From the NCBI GenBank assembly GCA_016793325.1, contig JAEUKI010000075.1, positions 248,001-312,000 of the forward strand: a DNA stretch of 64,000 bases, written 5' to 3'. The stretch is from Myxococcales bacterium. GTDB taxonomy: Bacteria > Myxococcota_A > Polyangia > Polyangiales > Ga0077539. The notes under the pieces were generated by a model. The model was not told where the DNA came from. It was given only the letters and a program-made list of their open reading frames with translations, and searched no databases. Of this stretch, positions 33,326-41,963 are shown in pieces. A program made the position numbers and the translations under genes. Position 1 is the stretch's first letter. Each line of letters starts with the position of its first letter.

Positions 33326-34357
33326 TCAGCCGGGATTGCTCACGGTGCAGTACATCGGGACGAGCGGCGCGCCCATCGGTCGCGTCGTCCATGGCGTGGG
33401 CCTCGTGTCCCATGGGTGCTCGACGAGAAAGCGCCCCACCGCCGCGGCAGACTCGGGCGGAAACCGATGCCCCATGTTGTGACTGCACGACACCACGGGA
33501 AATCCACGCATCACGTGCGAGTCGCGGATGCCCGTCGTCAGCGAGTAGAACGGCGTGTCCGCGGTCATCGAGCCGTAGCCCACCATCAACGCGTAGCGAT
33601 GGGCCGTGGGGGAGGCTGTGCCCGACGTTCCCGCGGAGAAGAGCGCGGCGGCGGCGACGTAGCTCGAGCGCTGCGAGACGAGGTCCCACGCAGCGTTGGC
33701 GCCCGCGCTGAATCCCGTGGTTCCGATGCGGCGAACGTTGATGCGAAGCTGCGCGACGGCGCACGCGACGATGGCGTCCGCGGTGATCGCGACGCGGTCG
33801 TAGAACTGCCCCGTCTTGTACGGCCCCACCAGCACGTCGTTGGGACGCATGCCCGACGCGGCGTAGTTGGTGGCGCTGAGGCCGCCCATTCCGCCGGATT
33901 GTTCCCAGGCGAGGACGAGCGCGCTGTCGGCGTTGATGCGCGCAGGGTCGTAGCGAAAGTACGCGCGCACCGGCCCGCCCGTAATCATGAACGTCGCGTC
34001 CGCGTTGGGCATGATCGTCGGGCACCCCGCCGCGGGAAGCGCTGGGATCATCGGGTTCGTGACAGCGCCATCCGTCGGTGAAATTCCAGTGTCTCGCGCA
34101 CCCGAGTCCGCCGCGACGACGCCTGTATCGCGCGAGCCCGCGTCGAGCGTCGTGGCGTCGACCGGCTCCGCGTCGGGTCGCGAGCTGCTGTCGTCTGCGA
34201 CGGCGTCGACAGGGGCAACGCCATCGCTCGTCGAGCGACTGTCTTCGAGCGCGCGCGCGTCGTTGGAGGCATCGGTGTTGTTCGCGGGACCGCCGCAGGC
34301 GAACGAGCCAATCGAGACGAGCGCGAGCGTCGTGCGACGAAGCAGAGCGAAGGACAT
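33326..34357 (-). CDS. Esterase/depolymerase-like alpha/beta-hydrolase lipoprotein
   Basis: A 343-aa lipoprotein (signal ending GSFACGG). A long acidic linker (residues 22-95; Asp, Ser, Ala, Val) precedes a hydrolase domain resembling PHB-depolymerase or feruloyl-esterase types: a nucleophile elbow TTGFSAGAN near residue 218, and a late His in SCSHNMGHRFP near 308. The acid residue is uncertain. It would act outside the cytoplasm on an ester substrate that cannot be predicted. It lies just downstream of the palindromic element and is divergent from the propeller-phosphoesterase gene. Confidence 0.78.
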   Translation of the reverse strand: MSFALLRRTTLALVSIGSFACGGPANNTDASNDARALEDSRSTSDGVAPVDAVADDSSSRPDAEPVDATTLDAGSRDTGVVAADSGARDTGISPTDGAVTNPMIPALPAAGCPTIMPNADATFMITGGPVRAYFRYDPARINADSALVLAWEQSGGMGGLSATNYAASGMRPNDVLVGPYKTGQFYDRVAITADAIVACAVAQLRINVRRIGTTGFSAGANAAWDLVSQRSSYVAAAALFSAGTSGTASPTAHRYALMVGYGSMTADTPFYSLTTGIRDSHVMRGFPVVSCSHNMGHRFPPESAAAVGRFLVEHPWDTRPTPWTTRPMGAPLVPMYCTVSNPG

Positions 34358-34520
34358 GTCACAGAGTCACACAGCGGACGCGCGAGGCGCAATCTCGAGC
34401 GGCGCGCGTCGCGGCGGGTGCGGATCGGCGATCCCGCGCACACGTGTCGTCGACGTGTCACGAGGACGACGCGCGCGCGCGCGTTCTTCGCGTCTTCGCT
34501 GGGGTACGCTACTCGCCATC

Positions 34521-37256
34521 ATGCGCGTTCATCGGTTGTTGGTTGCAGCGGCGATGCTCTCTGCGTGCGCGGGGCCGACGGCGATGGACGCATCTCCCGA
34601 CAGCGCGAGCGACGTCGCAACGGTCGACGCCGTCGACCAGGACGCGGACGTTACCGCCGTCGAGGACACCGGCGTCGCGCCGAGCGACACGGGCATCGGA
34701 ACGTTTTGTGGCCCCGACGCCTCTCGATACAGCAACGCCTCCGCGCGCTGCTATCGCGAGAGCCCCACGCCCGACGGCGGCGCGCCTTCGCCTTCGCGCT
34801 GCACCGTCGCGGTCGGGCCGGACGCGCTCGCCAAGACGGGAGACGCCGTCGATGCAAACGGCGTGGTGATTCCCAGCGGTCGTCGCGTGCGACGCGCGAG
34901 TCAGCGCCTCGCGTTGCCGGGCTTTCCGATGGCGATGCTGCGCATCCCGGGGACGAGCTTCGTCGTCGTGACCGACGGCGGAATCCGCACAGAGACGCTC
35001 CGCGTGATCGACGTCTCGAGCGCGACGCTGCGCGTGGTCGCGGGCGGTGAAGCGAGCTTTCCTCGCGAGGACAGCGCGCGTTCGCCGGCGGTGTTCTACG
35101 GGCTCGCGTTCAACAGCGCGACGCGGACGTTGTACGCGTCGGGCGGAGGCTCCAATCGCATCTATGCGTTTACGTTGAGCGCCGCGGGCGCGCTCACGAT
35201 GGACACCGGGCGCACGATCGATCTCGGGATCACCGAAGGGAGCGCGGACGGGCGCGACAGCACGACCGGGATGCTCGCCGCGGCGTATCCCGCGGGAATC
35301 GCGCTCAGCGACGATGGAGCCACGCTCTACGCAGCGCTGCAGCGCGGGCACGAGCTCGCGGTGATCTCGACGGCGACGCGCGCGATCGTGCGGACGATCG
35401 CGTTTCCACGGAGCGCCGAAGGGGCAGCGTTTCCCTACGTCGTCGAGCGGAGGCCCGGCGACGCGCGACGGTTGTACGTGAGCCTCTGGGGACAAGGGCG
35501 TGTGGTCGAGGTCGACGTCGAGGCGGGTTCGGTCCTGCGCTCGTTCGACGTCGGAAAGAACCCCACAGAAATCGCCTTCAGCGACGACGGCGCGCGGATG
35601 ACCGTGGTCGCTTCGGACTCGGACGCCGTGAGCACCGTGGACCTCTCGTTGATGACGCCGACCGTGCGAAGGCACTACCTCGGCGGCTCTGCGAGCGCAG
35701 CGCGCGGTCTGTCTCCCACGGCGTTTGCGACCGCGCGGGACGGGACCCTCTACGTCGCTCTCGCCGACGAAAACGCGATCGAGGTGCTCGCGCCCGGAAC
35801 GTTCGATCGCATCGGAAGAATCCCAACTGAATGGTATCCGACGGACGTCGTGCTCGACGACGCGGGCCACGTGATCGTCACGACCGGCAAGGGCCTCGGC
35901 TCGGGACCGAGCGATGGAAGCCGCGAGCTCATCGACATCATGTCGGGCTCGATCGCGCGCTACGAAGCTCCTACGCTGGAAGCGCTACGCGCGGGCGACG
36001 CGCAGTCGCGCGCGGACAACCTCGTTCGATTGGGGTTCAACCGCGTCGAGTGCCCGATGGGGGTCGAGCACGACTTCGTGATTCCACCGGTGGGTAGCCG
36101 CGCAGGGTCGCCGCACATCCGTCACGTCGTGATGATCGTGCGAGAGAACAAGACGTACGACGCGGTGCTCGGTGACTACCCAGGCCGCGTCAACGCCGCG
36201 GACGGCGATCGCAACCTCACGATCGTGCCGCGCGATCGAATGCCGGTGGTGTTTCCCAACCTTCGAGCGTTGGTCGAGCGCTTCAGCAATCACGACAACT
36301 ATTACTCCAACGCCGAGCAGTCGATTCAGGGACACGTGTGGGCGACGCAAGGGCGAACCACGGACTACACCGAGCGCAGTTGGCTCACGACGTGGGGCCG
36401 CGCGACGCGAGGGATTCCGACGCAAGCGGCCTCCGCCGTCGGCATCGCCGAAGAGGGAACGCTCTTCACCGCGCTCGCTCGCGCGCGTGTCCGCGCCGAA
36501 GTGTGGGGCGAGCTCATCGGCCGCGCGGATCCCGACCAGCTCGTGGGCGTGCGCTATCCGGGCGTGGGCTACAACTACAGCCCGGACATTCGCAAGGCGT
36601 TCGCGTTTACCGATCCGATCATCGGCGCCAATCGCAATCGCAACAACGGCTCGCTGCAGTGCTCGCTGCCGTCGTTTTCGTACCTCGTCCTTCCAAACGA
36701 TCACACCGAGGGCGGCCGGCCCGGCCGACCGACGCCGGCGAGTCACATCCAGGACAACGACGAAGCGACGGGGTTCATCATCGACACGATCTCGCACTCG
36801 CCGCTGTGGCCGCACACGCTCGTGATCGTGATCGAAGACGATCCGCAGGACGGCGGCGATCACGTGGACAATCACCGGTCGATCGCCGTGCTCGCCTCTC
36901 CGTGGGTGCGCTCGGGCTACACGTCGCACGTCCACTACGACGAGTCCTCGCTGCACCACACGATCGAGCTGATCCTCGGAATGGCCCCACACAATCAAGC
37001 CATCGCGTCCGCCGCGCCGATGTACGACGCGTTCTCGACGACGCCCGACTACAGGCCGTTCGACTACATTCCCCGTCGCGAGTGCGAGGTGGTCAACGAG
37101 CTGCGGCAGCGGTACGCGCAGCAGAGCGAAGCGTGGGACTGGACGCTGCCCGACAACCAGCCGGGCCTCTCGCGCATGGTGTGGCGCATGCTCCGCGGCA
37201 GCGAGCCGCCGTGGACCGAGCGCGAACGCGATGGGGATGACGACGGGGATGATTGA
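34521..37256 (+). CDS. Beta-propeller plus phosphoesterase lipoprotein
   Basis: A 911-aa lipoprotein (signal ending MLSAC) with an acidic linker. A YVTN/YncE-like seven-bladed propeller covers about residues 115-480 (AFNSATRTLYASGGGSNRIY, IALSDDGATLYAAL, IAFSDDGARMTVVASDSDAV). A C-terminal phosphoesterase-superfamily domain covers about 535-870: HVVMIVRENKTYDAVLGDYPG, SNHDNYYSNAEQSIQGHVWA, and the metal-site stretch VIEDDPQDGGDHVDNHRS, as in acid phosphatase and phospholipase C relatives. The Asp-rich tail (ERERDGDDDGDD) is odd. It probably hydrolyses phosphate esters at the cell surface. Confidence 0.87.
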   Translation: MRVHRLLVAAAMLSACAGPTAMDASPDSASDVATVDAVDQDADVTAVEDTGVAPSDTGIGTFCGPDASRYSNASARCYRESPTPDGGAPSPSRCTVAVGPDALAKTGDAVDANGVVIPSGRRVRRASQRLALPGFPMAMLRIPGTSFVVVTDGGIRTETLRVIDVSSATLRVVAGGEASFPREDSARSPAVFYGLAFNSATRTLYASGGGSNRIYAFTLSAAGALTMDTGRTIDLGITEGSADGRDSTTGMLAAAYPAGIALSDDGATLYAALQRGHELAVISTATRAIVRTIAFPRSAEGAAFPYVVERRPGDARRLYVSLWGQGRVVEVDVEAGSVLRSFDVGKNPTEIAFSDDGARMTVVASDSDAVSTVDLSLMTPTVRRHYLGGSASAARGLSPTAFATARDGTLYVALADENAIEVLAPGTFDRIGRIPTEWYPTDVVLDDAGHVIVTTGKGLGSGPSDGSRELIDIMSGSIARYEAPTLEALRAGDAQSRADNLVRLGFNRVECPMGVEHDFVIPPVGSRAGSPHIRHVVMIVRENKTYDAVLGDYPGRVNAADGDRNLTIVPRDRMPVVFPNLRALVERFSNHDNYYSNAEQSIQGHVWATQGRTTDYTERSWLTTWGRATRGIPTQAASAVGIAEEGTLFTALARARVRAEVWGELIGRADPDQLVGVRYPGVGYNYSPDIRKAFAFTDPIIGANRNRNNGSLQCSLPSFSYLVLPNDHTEGGRPGRPTPASHIQDNDEATGFIIDTISHSPLWPHTLVIVIEDDPQDGGDHVDNHRSIAVLASPWVRSGYTSHVHYDESSLHHTIELILGMAPHNQAIASAAPMYDAFSTTPDYRPFDYIPRRECEVVNELRQRYAQQSEAWDWTLPDNQPGLSRMVWRMLRGSEPPWTERERDGDDDGDD

Positions 37257-37290
37257 GGAGCGGGGGCGGAACGGCTCCGTGCGCTCGTTG

Positions 37291-37597
37291 CCGATCGTGA
37301 TCCACGCGCGGAGTCACCGGTGACCGGCGCGATGGATCGCGATCCAATCGGGGCGCGCGCAGGGGGTGCAGCGCTGGATCGTGATCCGAATGTGGCGGGC
37401 GAAGTGCGCCTGTCGGGGATCGTGGTCCAGAAAGGGCCAGGTGCCGGAGGGGAAGCATGGATCGTGATCCAGAAAGTGACCCAGCGGACAGTCCGAAGGG
37501 GATCGTGATCCAGAAATTGTGGGTAGGGGCGTTGCTGCGTGGATCGTGATCCAAACCGGGGAGCGCGTGCCGGGGTTTTCTGGATCGTGATCCGAAA
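37291..37597. repeat. Array of eight palindromes TGGATCGTGATCCA at 40-42 bp spacing
   Basis: The motif TGGATCGTGATCCAGAA recurs eight times, with first bases at 37291, 37333, 37375, 37416, 37458, 37498, 37540 and 37581. Each core is palindromic (GGATC-GT-GATCC), and several copies continue with GAAA. The intervening 24-28 bp differ from unit to unit. A spacing near 41.5 bp is about four turns of B-DNA, so all copies face the same side of the helix. It lies within the 593-bp gap 37257-37849, upstream of an orphan gene. I see nothing else in that gap. Confidence 0.85.
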
Positions 37598-37849
37598 TGC
37601 CGGGTCGGGGGGAGCGAGTGGTGAGGTCCGAAGCCCGTGGCGCGACGGTCGTCGTTGGGTTCCCGATTGGCGGCATTGGATTGCGCTGGATTTCAACGGT
37701 CTCGTCCGCCGTCGATCCGCTCGGGCAACTTCGTCGCCCATCGCGGACGGCGTGTGCTCGTTGGCGGTCTGGCGCGCTCGCATGCGCGGGTGTCGGCTCT
37801 CGCCCGGTCGGCGCCGCTTCATCGGTAACATCACCTCGGTCGTCGCTCG

Positions 37850-39400
37850 ATGAATCGACTCGCCGCCGTCGCTCTCGCGTTGGGATCGTGCTCCGCACCT
37901 TCACGCGCAGCGACGCAGCGATTCACTCTCCCTCGCGCCGTTGCTGCTCCCGTCGACGTCCGACAAGCGCGTCAGGCTGTCGAGTCGGTACGTCGGCGCA
38001 ACGTGCGGTATTTCGAAGACATCGAGCTCGCGACGCTCTGCGAACTTCATCGGCAGGGTTCGCTCGCGATCAACGGGCTGAGCACGCGAACGCCCGTCTG
38101 CGAGAGCGGCCGTTTGGACATCGGACGGTACCGGCTCTCGGTGCGAGGCGATTCGTACCGCACCCCGCTCCGAGTCGTCGCGAACGCCGTCACGCGATCG
38201 ATCGAGGAGCTCGGCGACGACGCGCTCTCCACGACGATCGTCGCGGTCAATCGGTACGATTCGACCGAGCTGCGGCTGTTCGGAGACACACCGCTCTCGA
38301 CGCCCTCGATTCGCCTCCCTCCTCGCGGAGCAATCGACATCGTCGCAGGCGTCGATGGCAATTCGCCAATGCATGCTGACGCGTGGGCCGTTGATGGCTC
38401 TACGCAGCCTGGAGTCCGCCGCATTCGCGGCTCGCGTGCCGCAATCGAGGTCGCTCCTGCGCTTTGGGGGGAGGTCTTGCCGTCGCTGCTCGTTCGTTCG
38501 GGGCGAGATCTGCTCGTTCGTGTGAGCGAGCGTGAAGGCGACGAGGCTGGCCTAGGGTGGCTTGAAGCGACGCCCGATACGCTCAACTTGGCGCTGTTGC
38601 TCGCTCCTCCCGTCCGTGAAAACGAGCCGCGGTGGTGGCGTGATCCCTCCATCACTGCCATCGATGTCTCTCCCGCAGGAGCGCGGTTCGTCGCAGGCCG
38701 ACAGGACTTCGGAGAATCATCGCCGACGGGGACGCCCGGCAGTGCCGCCGCATTCTCCGTTTCGCGGACGGGCATCGAAGACGTTTCGCCGCTCTCGATT
38801 CCGCACGACGGTTCGATCGGAACGATTCGACGATTGTGCGGCTACTCGATCGCGGCCTGGCCGCATCGCCGGGGTGGTGATCGAGTTGCGGTGGCCTGCG
38901 TCGAGGCAACGACGACGCAGCCATTCAAGCCCGTGTTGCACGTCTGGCGCATTCGAGGCGCCGACACCGAGTACGAGGGAGAACTACCGGTGCCGGTCCG
39001 GCATTCGCTGAGCGCGATCGCAGCGCCCCTCGGCGTGAGTGCGTCGGACGAGCTGTCGGCGTTGGTGGTTACGCAGTCCGACTACGGCGCGCGTTCGAGC
39101 GGCCCCGGTTCCAACGTCCACCACGTGGTGCGCATCTGGCTTCTTCGAAAGAACCGTCCACCCCAACTGCTCTTGGAATCTCCCCAGCGCTACGAAGTCA
39201 TCGCCCGCGCTCGTGCGCGGCTCGCCGATGCGGACGATCAAGGACGCTTGCTCGTCTCGACGGTGACGGCTGACCCGTTCATCGGAGGGAGCGAACTCGC
39301 TTCGTATCGGCTCGACTTCGAGCACGATCCTCCCTTGCTCGTTCGAGAGTGGTCCGAGTCATTTTCGGGGGCGACGATCGTCGTGAGCGAGCTTCGTTAG
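37850..39400 (+). CDS. Unrecognised secreted or lipid-anchored protein
   Basis: A 516-aa protein starting with a short signal (MNRLAAVALALGSCSAPSRA; the Cys at 14 could be a lipobox Cys, otherwise cleavage follows SRA). The body is beta-rich with several strand-turn units (AIDVSPAGARFVAGRQ, RVAVACVEATTTQPFKPVLHVWRI, ELSALVVTQSDYGARSSGPGSN), suggestive of a propeller but without a clear repeat. No family recognised and no catalytic motif seen. It is transcribed away from the palindrome array, about 250 bp downstream of the last unit, and is convergent with the SpeE-like pair. Confidence 0.6.
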   Translation: MNRLAAVALALGSCSAPSRAATQRFTLPRAVAAPVDVRQARQAVESVRRRNVRYFEDIELATLCELHRQGSLAINGLSTRTPVCESGRLDIGRYRLSVRGDSYRTPLRVVANAVTRSIEELGDDALSTTIVAVNRYDSTELRLFGDTPLSTPSIRLPPRGAIDIVAGVDGNSPMHADAWAVDGSTQPGVRRIRGSRAAIEVAPALWGEVLPSLLVRSGRDLLVRVSEREGDEAGLGWLEATPDTLNLALLLAPPVRENEPRWWRDPSITAIDVSPAGARFVAGRQDFGESSPTGTPGSAAAFSVSRTGIEDVSPLSIPHDGSIGTIRRLCGYSIAAWPHRRGGDRVAVACVEATTTQPFKPVLHVWRIRGADTEYEGELPVPVRHSLSAIAAPLGVSASDELSALVVTQSDYGARSSGPGSNVHHVVRIWLLRKNRPPQLLLESPQRYEVIARARARLADADDQGRLLVSTVTADPFIGGSELASYRLDFEHDPPLLVREWSESFSGATIVVSELR

Positions 39401-39419
39401 CCGACGACTCGCTACGCCA

Positions 39420-39437
39420 GTCGAATACGTGTTCGAC
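39420..39437. terminator. Small hairpin between convergent genes
   Basis: GTCGAA-TACGTG-TTCGAC, 6-bp perfect arms, lies in the 67-bp gap between the forward orphan gene and the leftward SpeE-like gene. It could end transcription from both sides; no T tract. Confidence 0.35.
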
Positions 39438-39467
39438 AATCAACTCGCCGCCCAATCCCCCCCCCCT

Positions 39468-41963
39468 TCACTCCCTCGGCGACACGCTCGCTGCGACCCA
39501 ATAGAGCACCGCGGCCGCCACGCCCACTGCGCGAAAGCCAAACGCCATCGCGGCCACGGGAACCGCGAGCGCCGCCACCACACCCGCGAGCGCGTTGACC
39601 GCGAGCGTCCACGCGACCTTCGGCGCTCCGTCCGTCACGCGCAGCCCGCCCGCAAACGGAACCCCCATCGCCGCCCCCAACGGCGCTACGCACAACACGA
39701 ACGCCACCACCCGCAACACGAGCGAGTCCGTCGCCAACGCGCGAAGCACGCTCGGCAACGCGAGCGCCATCGCCAACCCCAACACGCCCGCGACGAGGGC
39801 TCCCAATCGCGCGCTCTTCGCTGGCGTGCCCGAGCGGCCCACCCAAAAAGCTCCCGCGCTCGACGCGAGCAAGAGCGCGAGCAGCGTCGCGGCCACGGCC
39901 CACGTCGGGTGCCCGAGGTACAGCGTCGCGCGTTGGATCAACACGAGCTCGACCCCGAGGTACGCGCTCCCGAGCGCCGTCGCCCAGAGCGCCGTGCGCG
40001 CGTCGAAGCGGGTCGAGGTGTTTCGTGTGTCTGTATTCTTATTGGACGCGTTTTCGCTGTCGTTCTTCGCGCTGCCCTTGCGCAGCGGGGCGAGCACCAT
40101 GAGCAGGGCGACGACGGCGATCGCGAGCGAGTCGGTGCTGTAGGTGCGCAGGCCGCGGGCGTAGATGGTCTCGCCGCCGGTGGTGTTCCATCGGCGGAGG
40201 TCGAGGAATTGAAAGAAGAAGGGGCGGTCGTCGCTGACGGGCGAGATGTCGAGGGGGTTTCTTTCGACGAACAAGCGATCGCGACCGCGCGCCGACGCGA
40301 GCGCTACGAGCGCGTGCGGGTCGCCGGGCTCGGGGACGATTTCGGGCGCATAAATCAAGCGAAACGGCGTCGAGATCCCAAAACCCATCGCCTCGTACAC
40401 GGGGATGTTCACCGGCGGGAGCGCGCGCGAAACAGCGAGCGAGCGAAGCACGCGAAGCGCGTCTTGTCGCGAGAAGGGCGAGGGGCTCGCGATGATCTGC
40501 ACGGCGATTCCCTGCTGCAGCACCATGATGTGCCGATCGGGCCGCGTGATCCCGCGCGCGCGAAGGGCCTCGATGGTGGTCGTGAGCGTTCGCAATCCCT
40601 CGGCGCCCGCGCGCGTGATGCAGAGAACGCCCCCTGGCTCGAGCACCATGAAGTACCGAGCGAACGCCTCGCGCGTGTAGAGATAGCTCTCGCTGAACAG
40701 AAACGCGCCCGACTGCGCGGCGGCGTACGTGTCCGCGCCGGTCATCACGAGCGCGTCGTACCGATCGTGCGTTCGCTCGACGAAGCCCCGCCCGTCCGCG
40801 TGAACGATGGTCGCCCGCGCATCGCCATAGGGATCGCCCATCAAGCTCGCATACGGACCGCGCACGAGGTCGATGGTCGTTCGATTGACCTCGACGCCGG
40901 TGATTCGCTCGGCGTCGTGATAGCGCGCCGCGAGGATGTCGGGCCCGCCACCCAAGCCGATCACCAGCACGTTGCGTGGCTTGCGTTCGCGCGGGAGGTA
41001 CGCGCCGCCGAAGATCGTCGCTTCGAACACGGATCGAGCAACGTCGGGGTGCCCTGCGACGCCCAAGAGAATCGACCCCGCACCACCGTCTTGCGCGAAG
41101 AGGCGCATGGGCATCGAGCGATTCACGCGGCCGAATTCACCGGGAAACGCGTACACCTCGGCGCGCGAAATCGGGTCCCATCGAGCGAACTCGCGAACGG
41201 GCGTGTACTCCTCGGCGCTGCGGCCGGGGTAGGCGCGGGCGAGCGCTTGGCGGGCGATTCCGTAGAGGTCCGTCGGGTCGGGCGCAAACGGAAGCGCGCG
41301 CGTCGCGAACGGAGCGAACAGCGCGGACAGCGCGAGCGAGGCGAGGGCGAGTTTTTGTTTGGGCGCGATGGCGACACCCGCGCACGCGACGAGCGCTGCG
41401 CTGATCGCGAGCGCGGGCTCTGCTCCCAACGGTCGCAACAAAGGAACAGGCAGAACGCACCCGATCGCGCTCCCCACGAGGTCCGCGGCGAAGAGCCTCC
41501 CTGCGTCGCGCGAGTGCTTGGCGACGAGGGCTCCCTTCGCGGCGCCCGCCAAGAGATACGGCAGCGACATGAGCGCGAAGAGCAGCGCGGCCCGCGCGTC
41601 TCCCGAGGCCACGCGTGGTGATGCGAGCGCGAAGAGCACGTGCGTGAGCGGGATCGACAGCGCAGCCAACGCGAACAACTGCGGAACGCGCTCGACCACC
41701 GACGGCCTCGAGCTCGCGAGCACTGCTCCCGCCCCGAGCCCGAGCAGCGCCACCGAAATCGCCGCGTGCACTCTCAGCGGGTCGATCGCGTACGAAAACA
41801 CCCGCACTTGAAGCACTTCGAGCGAGAGCAGCCCCAGGGACGCGAGCGCCGTCGCGACGAGCGCCGCGCGCGGAGCGCGATCGTTGGGGCTCGCTGTCGG
41901 GGCCGCGCTCGACGCGGGCGCCTCGCTGACAGGCTCCGAGGGCTCGTGCGCTTGTTCGGTCAT
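39468..41963 (-). CDS. Membrane-embedded spermidine-synthase-like protein (second of pair)
   Basis: An 831-aa protein. About seven N-terminal membrane helices (residues 30-235) precede a soluble aminopropyltransferase-like Rossmann domain (about 320-470) with VLVIGLGGGPDILAARYHDAERITGVEVN (SAM/dcSAM loop) and DALVMTGADTYAAAQSGAF. A second membrane block of about six helices follows (about 630-825). Polyamine synthesis is possible, but such fused proteins often lack proven synthase activity and may be transporters or flippases with a regulatory domain. ATG 41963 overlaps the stop of the upstream paralogue (ATGA). Confidence 0.8.
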   Translation of the reverse strand: MTEQAHEPSEPVSEAPASSAAPTASPNDRAPRAALVATALASLGLLSLEVLQVRVFSYAIDPLRVHAAISVALLGLGAGAVLASSRPSVVERVPQLFALAALSIPLTHVLFALASPRVASGDARAALLFALMSLPYLLAGAAKGALVAKHSRDAGRLFAADLVGSAIGCVLPVPLLRPLGAEPALAISAALVACAGVAIAPKQKLALASLALSALFAPFATRALPFAPDPTDLYGIARQALARAYPGRSAEEYTPVREFARWDPISRAEVYAFPGEFGRVNRSMPMRLFAQDGGAGSILLGVAGHPDVARSVFEATIFGGAYLPRERKPRNVLVIGLGGGPDILAARYHDAERITGVEVNRTTIDLVRGPYASLMGDPYGDARATIVHADGRGFVERTHDRYDALVMTGADTYAAAQSGAFLFSESYLYTREAFARYFMVLEPGGVLCITRAGAEGLRTLTTTIEALRARGITRPDRHIMVLQQGIAVQIIASPSPFSRQDALRVLRSLAVSRALPPVNIPVYEAMGFGISTPFRLIYAPEIVPEPGDPHALVALASARGRDRLFVERNPLDISPVSDDRPFFFQFLDLRRWNTTGGETIYARGLRTYSTDSLAIAVVALLMVLAPLRKGSAKNDSENASNKNTDTRNTSTRFDARTALWATALGSAYLGVELVLIQRATLYLGHPTWAVAATLLALLLASSAGAFWVGRSGTPAKSARLGALVAGVLGLAMALALPSVLRALATDSLVLRVVAFVLCVAPLGAAMGVPFAGGLRVTDGAPKVAWTLAVNALAGVVAALAVPVAAMAFGFRAVGVAAAVLYWVAASVSPRE

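Noticed and set aside
37291..37597. CRISPR array
   Set aside because: Repeats are only about 14-17 bp and degenerate, the spacing units are 24-28 bp, and no cas gene is present in the window.
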